From NCBI GenBank assembly GCA_003086435.1, contig QEFD01000176.1, forward strand, positions 1 to 8,540: 8,540 nucleotides of DNA. Reading direction: 5' to 3'. The notes under the pieces were generated by a model that was given only the letters and a program-made list of their open reading frames with translations, was not told where the DNA came from and did no database searches. This document shows positions 5,081-8,540 of the stretch, piece by piece. Made by a program: the position numbers and the translations under genes. Each line of letters starts with the position of its first letter. Position 1 is the stretch's first letter. The stretch is from Acidianus hospitalis (GTDB lineage Archaea > Thermoproteota > Thermoprotei_A > Sulfolobales > Sulfolobaceae).

Positions 5081-7195
5081 ATGGCTTTCTTAAGATGCTA
5101 CATGTGTAAAAACGCTTGCGGAATAATTGCCACAGTTGAAGGAAAGGTAGTAAGAGTTGCGGCAAATAGGAATCACCCTCAGCCAGGTATTTGCGGCAGA
5201 GGAGCAGCCGGTCCTTATTTACTTACTCACCCAGATAGGCTTAAATCCCCTTTGATTAGGGAAGGAGATCAATTGGTTCCAACAAGTTGGGAGAAAGCTT
5301 TAGACGAAGTCACCAAAAGGCTTAAAGAACTTTTAGACGAAGGCCATCCAGAATACCTAGCTATAACTTACCACGATTACGGTAAGGAGCTTTTAGAAAG
5401 GTTTGCAGCACTTTACGGAACACCCAACTTAATAGGCCACGAATCAGTTTGTCACGGTCCGAGGACTGTAGCTGCAGAGCTAGTTTTAGGAGCGGAAGGT
5501 CCCAGAAGTATTGACCCAGATTATCCCAACTCTAAGTTCGTTGTATTTATAGGCAGGAATCCTTTAGAAGGCATTGTCCCTGACATAGTTAGAAGGATAG
5601 AAGAAGGAAGGAAAAACGGAATGAAGATAGCAGTTATAGATCCTAGGAAGTCGGCAATAGCTCAAAGATATGCAGATAGGTGGATTCCTATAAGGCCTGG
5701 TACCGATACTGCTTTCCTGCTTTCCGTAATTTATTATATGATAAAGAACGGAATGTATGACGAAGATTTCCTAAAGAAGTATAGCAATGCTTCGCTGTTA
5801 GTCTATGAGGACGATTTATCTCCTGCTAATGAGTATTCAGATAAGTTAATCTATGAAGGTCAGAAGGATGGTAGAAGAGTAGCTACAGCCTTTTACTTAC
5901 TAATGAAGGAAGGAGAGAAAGTATATCCTAGACTTACTTACATTACTGGAGCTACTTACGACGACGTTAAGTACATTGCAGAAAACTTGTGGGAAAACAG
6001 ACCTTCTGCAGTAATAGACGACGGTTGGCATACTTCCTTTTCCACGGACTCAACTTATACTTGGATGTCAGCTTTCATAATTAATGCAATGATAGGCAAC
6101 CTGGACAAGAAAGGAGGACTGATTTTCTCTAAAAAGCCCAGGATAAAACTCTATGAAGAGAATAAGGCTAAAGTTAAGAGGATAGATAAAATTAGGTATC
6201 CATTAACTTACGCTGCCTTTCAGGAGGTATATAGGGCAATACTCACCGGTAGTCCTTATCCAATAAAAGCTTTAATGGTCGTGGGGACAAACCTAGACGG
6301 TAGGGATCCAAATAGCGACCTGGTTAGGAGAGCGTTAAGCAAGTTAGACTTCCTAGTGGTAGTTGACGTTATGCCCTCAGACGTAACAGATTACGCAGAC
6401 GTAGTATTGGCGGAATCTACTTATTTAGAAAGGGACGAATTGCCTTTGCCTGTAGGTTGGACTTTGGAGGCATGGATTGATATTCACCAAAAAGCCGTTG
6501 AGCCTTATTACGACACAAAGCCGTTATGGTGGATATTGTTAGAACTTGAAAGAAGGTTAGGGTTAGCAAACGATACCTTTGATTCCTTGCAGGATATGAT
6601 TCTAAGTAAACTAGGAATAAACAAGGAAGAACTTTACTCAAAAGGTTGTGTAAAGATACCTACGGAAATTTACGAAGTTTATCCTTATAAAAAGGAGTTA
6701 AATACTCCGTCAGGAAAAGTTGAGATATACTCCACAATCTTACACAAGCACGGCTACTACCCATTGCCCACTTATATAGAGAAAAACGTTATGCCTAGAG
6801 AAGACGACGAATTTTACTTAACAAGCGGCCACACTTTATATCATACCCAAGACAGCATAACCTTTGATATACCAACGCTGATAAAGTTAGCCCCAGAGAA
6901 CCCAGTTACCATCAACAAGAAGAGGGCAGAAAAACTGGGAATAAAGGACAATGACGAAGTGGAACTAATTTCCTTAACAACCGGTCAAAGAGTAAGATGC
7001 AAGGTTAGAGTAACTGACGACATAAGGGAAGATACGGCCTTTACGTACTTCGGTTTTGGTAGGCATTCTAAAGGAGAAAAATTCGCTTACGGTCACGGTT
7101 TCGACGTCAATAGCTTAATAAGCGACCAAATTACCGACCCAATTTCCGGAAGTATAGCTCAGTCCTTAAACATTGTAAAGATAAGGAAGGTATAA
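5081..7195 (+). CDS. Molybdopterin (bis-MGD) oxidoreductase catalytic subunit, PsrA/PhsA-like
   Basis: A 704-residue member of the complex iron-sulfur molybdoenzyme family. The N-terminal [4Fe-4S] ligands are C6-x2-C9-x3-C13-x24-C38, followed by GRG. Cys124 in ESVCHGPR is the probable Mo ligand, as in thiosulfate/polysulfide reductases. Cofactor motifs include IDPRKSAIAQRYADRWIPIRPGTDTAFL (about 186-213), GNLDKKGG and a C-terminal dinucleotide-binding domain with NPVTINKKRAEKLGI and DPISGS. The start codon is fixed: an in-frame TAA lies two codons upstream, and the N-terminus has no twin-arginine signal, so the enzyme should be cytoplasmic. No FeS (B) or membrane (C) subunit is adjacent. Polysulfide, thiosulfate or tetrathionate reductase and cytoplasmic sulfite dehydrogenase (SoeA-like) are candidates; the substrate cannot be read from sequence. 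Confidence 0.85.
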   Translation: MAFLRCYMCKNACGIIATVEGKVVRVAANRNHPQPGICGRGAAGPYLLTHPDRLKSPLIREGDQLVPTSWEKALDEVTKRLKELLDEGHPEYLAITYHDYGKELLERFAALYGTPNLIGHESVCHGPRTVAAELVLGAEGPRSIDPDYPNSKFVVFIGRNPLEGIVPDIVRRIEEGRKNGMKIAVIDPRKSAIAQRYADRWIPIRPGTDTAFLLSVIYYMIKNGMYDEDFLKKYSNASLLVYEDDLSPANEYSDKLIYEGQKDGRRVATAFYLLMKEGEKVYPRLTYITGATYDDVKYIAENLWENRPSAVIDDGWHTSFSTDSTYTWMSAFIINAMIGNLDKKGGLIFSKKPRIKLYEENKAKVKRIDKIRYPLTYAAFQEVYRAILTGSPYPIKALMVVGTNLDGRDPNSDLVRRALSKLDFLVVVDVMPSDVTDYADVVLAESTYLERDELPLPVGWTLEAWIDIHQKAVEPYYDTKPLWWILLELERRLGLANDTFDSLQDMILSKLGINKEELYSKGCVKIPTEIYEVYPYKKELNTPSGKVEIYSTILHKHGYYPLPTYIEKNVMPREDDEFYLTSGHTLYHTQDSITFDIPTLIKLAPENPVTINKKRAEKLGIKDNDEVELISLTTGQRVRCKVRVTDDIREDTAFTYFGFGRHSKGEKFAYGHGFDVNSLISDQITDPISGSIAQSLNIVKIRKV

Positions 7196-7233
7196 GAATT
7201 TCTGTAAAATCGAATACCTACTACTTCATAAAC

Positions 7234-7246
7234 TATTTATTTTTAA
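7234..7246 (+). terminator. T-rich terminator after the molybdopterin oxidoreductase gene
   Basis: TATTTATTTTTAA lies about 40 bases after the stop, between two convergent genes. It has the composition of archaeal termination sites and no hairpin. Confidence 0.4.
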
Positions 7247-7975
7247 TTACCTTAAAATTTTCAAAATAAAATCCTGAGCCTTAAGGAAAGCCCTAGTTTT
7301 TAATATCCCTTTAAATGGGGAATAATATACTCTCAACTTAAGTAAAGATAAGAACATGAAGATTATTATCTTGAACAATTTTCTCGAAATTTTACTATCG
7401 GTCTCATCATGTATGTAACTTATTTCAACTTCTTTTATACTATAGCCTCTCCTCTTAAATTCATAAATTAAATTTATATCAAACAAAAAGTCGTTTATTA
7501 TTAAATTGTCGAGAACTGAAAGAGCCTTTTCCCTATTTATTAGCTTAACTCCAGACTGAAAATCCTTAAACTTTCTAAGGCTCGGGAAGAAAATCTTAGT
7601 TAAGATAATAAAGCCTCGGTGCAAAAACCTCCTTTTCCAAGGCATGCCTATGATTCTTCGAGTTGTAATAACCAAATCGGCATTAGTAGTAGTTATTTTA
7701 TTTAAATCGTCACGTGTTACCGGTAAATCGGCATCAATTAATAGAATTTTTTTGTAGGACGAGAACTCTATACCTTTCTTTAACGATGCCCCCTTTCCCA
7801 ACCTTTCCTTGCTTACGTAAAGTTTTGCGTTATATTCCTTTACGACCTCCGGCGTGTTATCATTTCCATCAAATACAACTATAATTTCTGACGATGAGTA
7901 CCATGAGGTTAACTTGTTTAAAGTATTTCCTATCCTCTTCTCTTCATTGAATGCAGGAATCACTATAGACAGCAT
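7247..7975 (-). CDS. GT2 glycosyltransferase, dolichyl-phosphate mannose/glucose synthase-like
   Basis: A 242-residue GT-A fold enzyme that should transfer a sugar from an NDP- or GDP-sugar to a polyprenyl (dolichyl) phosphate on the cytoplasmic membrane face, for N-glycan or glycolipid synthesis. It begins SIVIPAFNEEKRI (3-15). It has VVFDGNDNT (33-41), ERLGKGASLKKGI (57-69, as in ALG5-type enzymes), the metal-binding DAD (81-83), DFQSGVKLINREKA (138-151) and DINLIYEFKRRGYSIKEVEISY. A hydrophobic stretch IIIFMFLSLL (about 204-213) and a basic C-terminus suggest peripheral membrane attachment; the multi-helix C-terminal region of some family members is absent. The ATG at 7975 has a TATA-like box about 31 bases upstream. 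Sugar specificity is unknown. It is not obviously linked to its neighbours. Confidence 0.85.
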   Translation of the reverse strand: MLSIVIPAFNEEKRIGNTLNKLTSWYSSSEIIVVFDGNDNTPEVVKEYNAKLYVSKERLGKGASLKKGIEFSSYKKILLIDADLPVTRDDLNKITTTNADLVITTRRIIGMPWKRRFLHRGFIILTKIFFPSLRKFKDFQSGVKLINREKALSVLDNLIINDFLFDINLIYEFKRRGYSIKEVEISYIHDETDSKISRKLFKIIIFMFLSLLKLRVYYSPFKGILKTRAFLKAQDFILKILR

Positions 7976-8287
7976 TTTTATATAAAAAGAAGGTTAGGAA
8001 AGTTTATAAAGATATTTGTTAAATGCGATTCTCTAGTTAAGGAAATAATTTAAATAGTTTATACATTTCTGTATTTATAATAGTTGTGGCTTAATAAGAA
8101 GAGAAAGACGTAATACATTCGTTTTTTAACAGAATTAGGACGGCTCAAACTTAGTGTAAAGACTCCTAAAAAATAGTAGAAAAGTTAATAAGCTAGTAAA
8201 TTGAAACTTCTCTATCTTTCAAATTGTATAATTCGATTTTCTTGCTATGAGGAGAGTATATAACATTTCTGCTAACTTTTAATTATC
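7976..8287. other. Gene-free region upstream of the glycosyltransferase
   Basis: About 310 bases of AT-rich DNA. Apart from the glycosyltransferase promoter I see no coding frame, tRNA or strong palindrome. Several TATA-like strings occur (for example AATTTAAATAG near 8047), as expected by chance at this composition. Confidence 0.5.
8002..8010 (-). promoter_or_regulatory. TATA box of the glycosyltransferase gene
   Basis: The minus strand reads TTTATAAAC about 31 bases before the ATG, giving a predicted leader of roughly five bases. A nearer AT-rich run (7976-7988) is too close to the start to be the TATA box. Confidence 0.45.
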
Positions 8288-8510
8288 GTGGAAAGATACT
8301 TGACGCCTAGTGATATTGATGATGTATTTAGCATGAGTAGGAGTGAATTAGGGAAGGGAAAATTAAGGCTATTAACGGTATTGAGATTGAGAAGTTATTA
8401 AGTGGTGGAAAAGTTAAGCAAGTAGTAATTTATACAAGGGTTTCGCAAGTCAGAAAGATAATCTAGATACGCATAGGAAATTTTTGGCCGTTGTCAGCAG
8501 TTTCCGATAA
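8288..8510 (+). pseudogene. Decayed IS607-type serine recombinase (tnpA)
   Basis: Three pieces in different frames read as one IS607 TnpA. From GTG 8288: VERYLTPSDIDDVFSMSRSEL, the start of the MerR-like helix-turn-helix domain. From 8353: EGKIKAINGIEIEKLLSGG, then KVKQVVIYTRVSQ, the start of the resolvase catalytic domain including the nucleophilic Ser of RVS. From 8451: QKDNLDTHRKFLAVVSSFR and a stop. Compared with the family, part of the recognition helix and the PxSEIE turn are missing. A one-base deletion shifts the frame near 8449, and the rest of the catalytic domain is absent. It is a non-functional relic. IS607 elements usually carry tnpB as well; none is visible here. Confidence 0.7.
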
Positions 8511-8518
8511 ACCGTGAA

Positions 8519-8530
8519 GTTTATATACTT
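8519..8530 (+). promoter_or_regulatory. Possible TATA box at the window edge
   Basis: GTTTATATACTT is a good TATA-like string. Transcription would start about at or beyond the window end, so a gene may begin just to the right. Confidence 0.25.
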
Positions 8531-8540
8531 TAATGGTTAA

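Noticed and set aside
6417..6641. 74-codon open frame on the minus strand
   Set aside because: It is antisense within the molybdopterin oxidoreductase gene and shows no family features.
8312..8320. C-box-like TGATGAT (possible C/D sRNA)
   Set aside because: No D box (CTGA) or C'/D' pair at suitable spacing follows, and the stretch is explained by the tnpA relic.

Overview
The window looks like a piece of a Sulfolobales (thermoacidophilic crenarchaeal) chromosome. The DNA is AT-rich and favours AGA/AGG and ATA codons. First genes of transcription units have a TATA box centred about 26 bases before the start codon and no Shine-Dalgarno, which fits leaderless mRNAs. Downstream operon genes carry GGTGA-type ribosome binding sites. 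The proteins are of Sulfolobales type; an Acidianus- or Sulfurisphaera-like genus is a guess.

Layout. Positions 1-593 hold mobile-element debris: the left end of an IS200/IS605-type (TnpB-family) element pointing out of the window (1-51, minus), a gene-free spacer (52-302), and a roughly 291-bp internally deleted, GC-rich relative (303-593, plus). The relative's right end stops three bases before the stop codon of fixX. Positions 597-3653 (minus) are a five-ORF electron-transfer-flavoprotein operon in the order etfB, etfA N-domain, etfA FAD-domain, fixC, fixX. Its genes overlap or are closely packed. The two etfA ORFs are in the same reading frame, separated by a single TAG codon and a six-codon gap. 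Divergent from the operon is an acyl-CoA dehydrogenase-fold protein (3825-4910, plus), then an orphan molybdopterin oxidoreductase (5081-7195, plus). Convergent with that is a family-2 glycosyltransferase resembling dolichyl-phosphate sugar synthases (7247-7975, minus). The right edge holds a decayed IS607-type serine-recombinase tnpA (8288-8510, plus).

How it works together. EtfA/EtfB should accept electrons from a flavoprotein dehydrogenase. FixC (FAD) and FixX (Fe-S) should pass them to the quinone pool at the membrane. The divergent acyl-CoA dehydrogenase homologue is the natural candidate donor, so the central block reads as a fatty-acid or acyl-CoA oxidation electron-transfer module. 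It has three oddities: EtfA is split at its domain boundary, the dehydrogenase homologue lacks the glutamate that normally serves as catalytic base, and FixX lacks one cluster cysteine. The molybdopterin enzyme has no Tat signal and no electron-transfer or membrane subunit beside it, so its substrate and partner are unknown. I found no CRISPR array, tRNA or rRNA.
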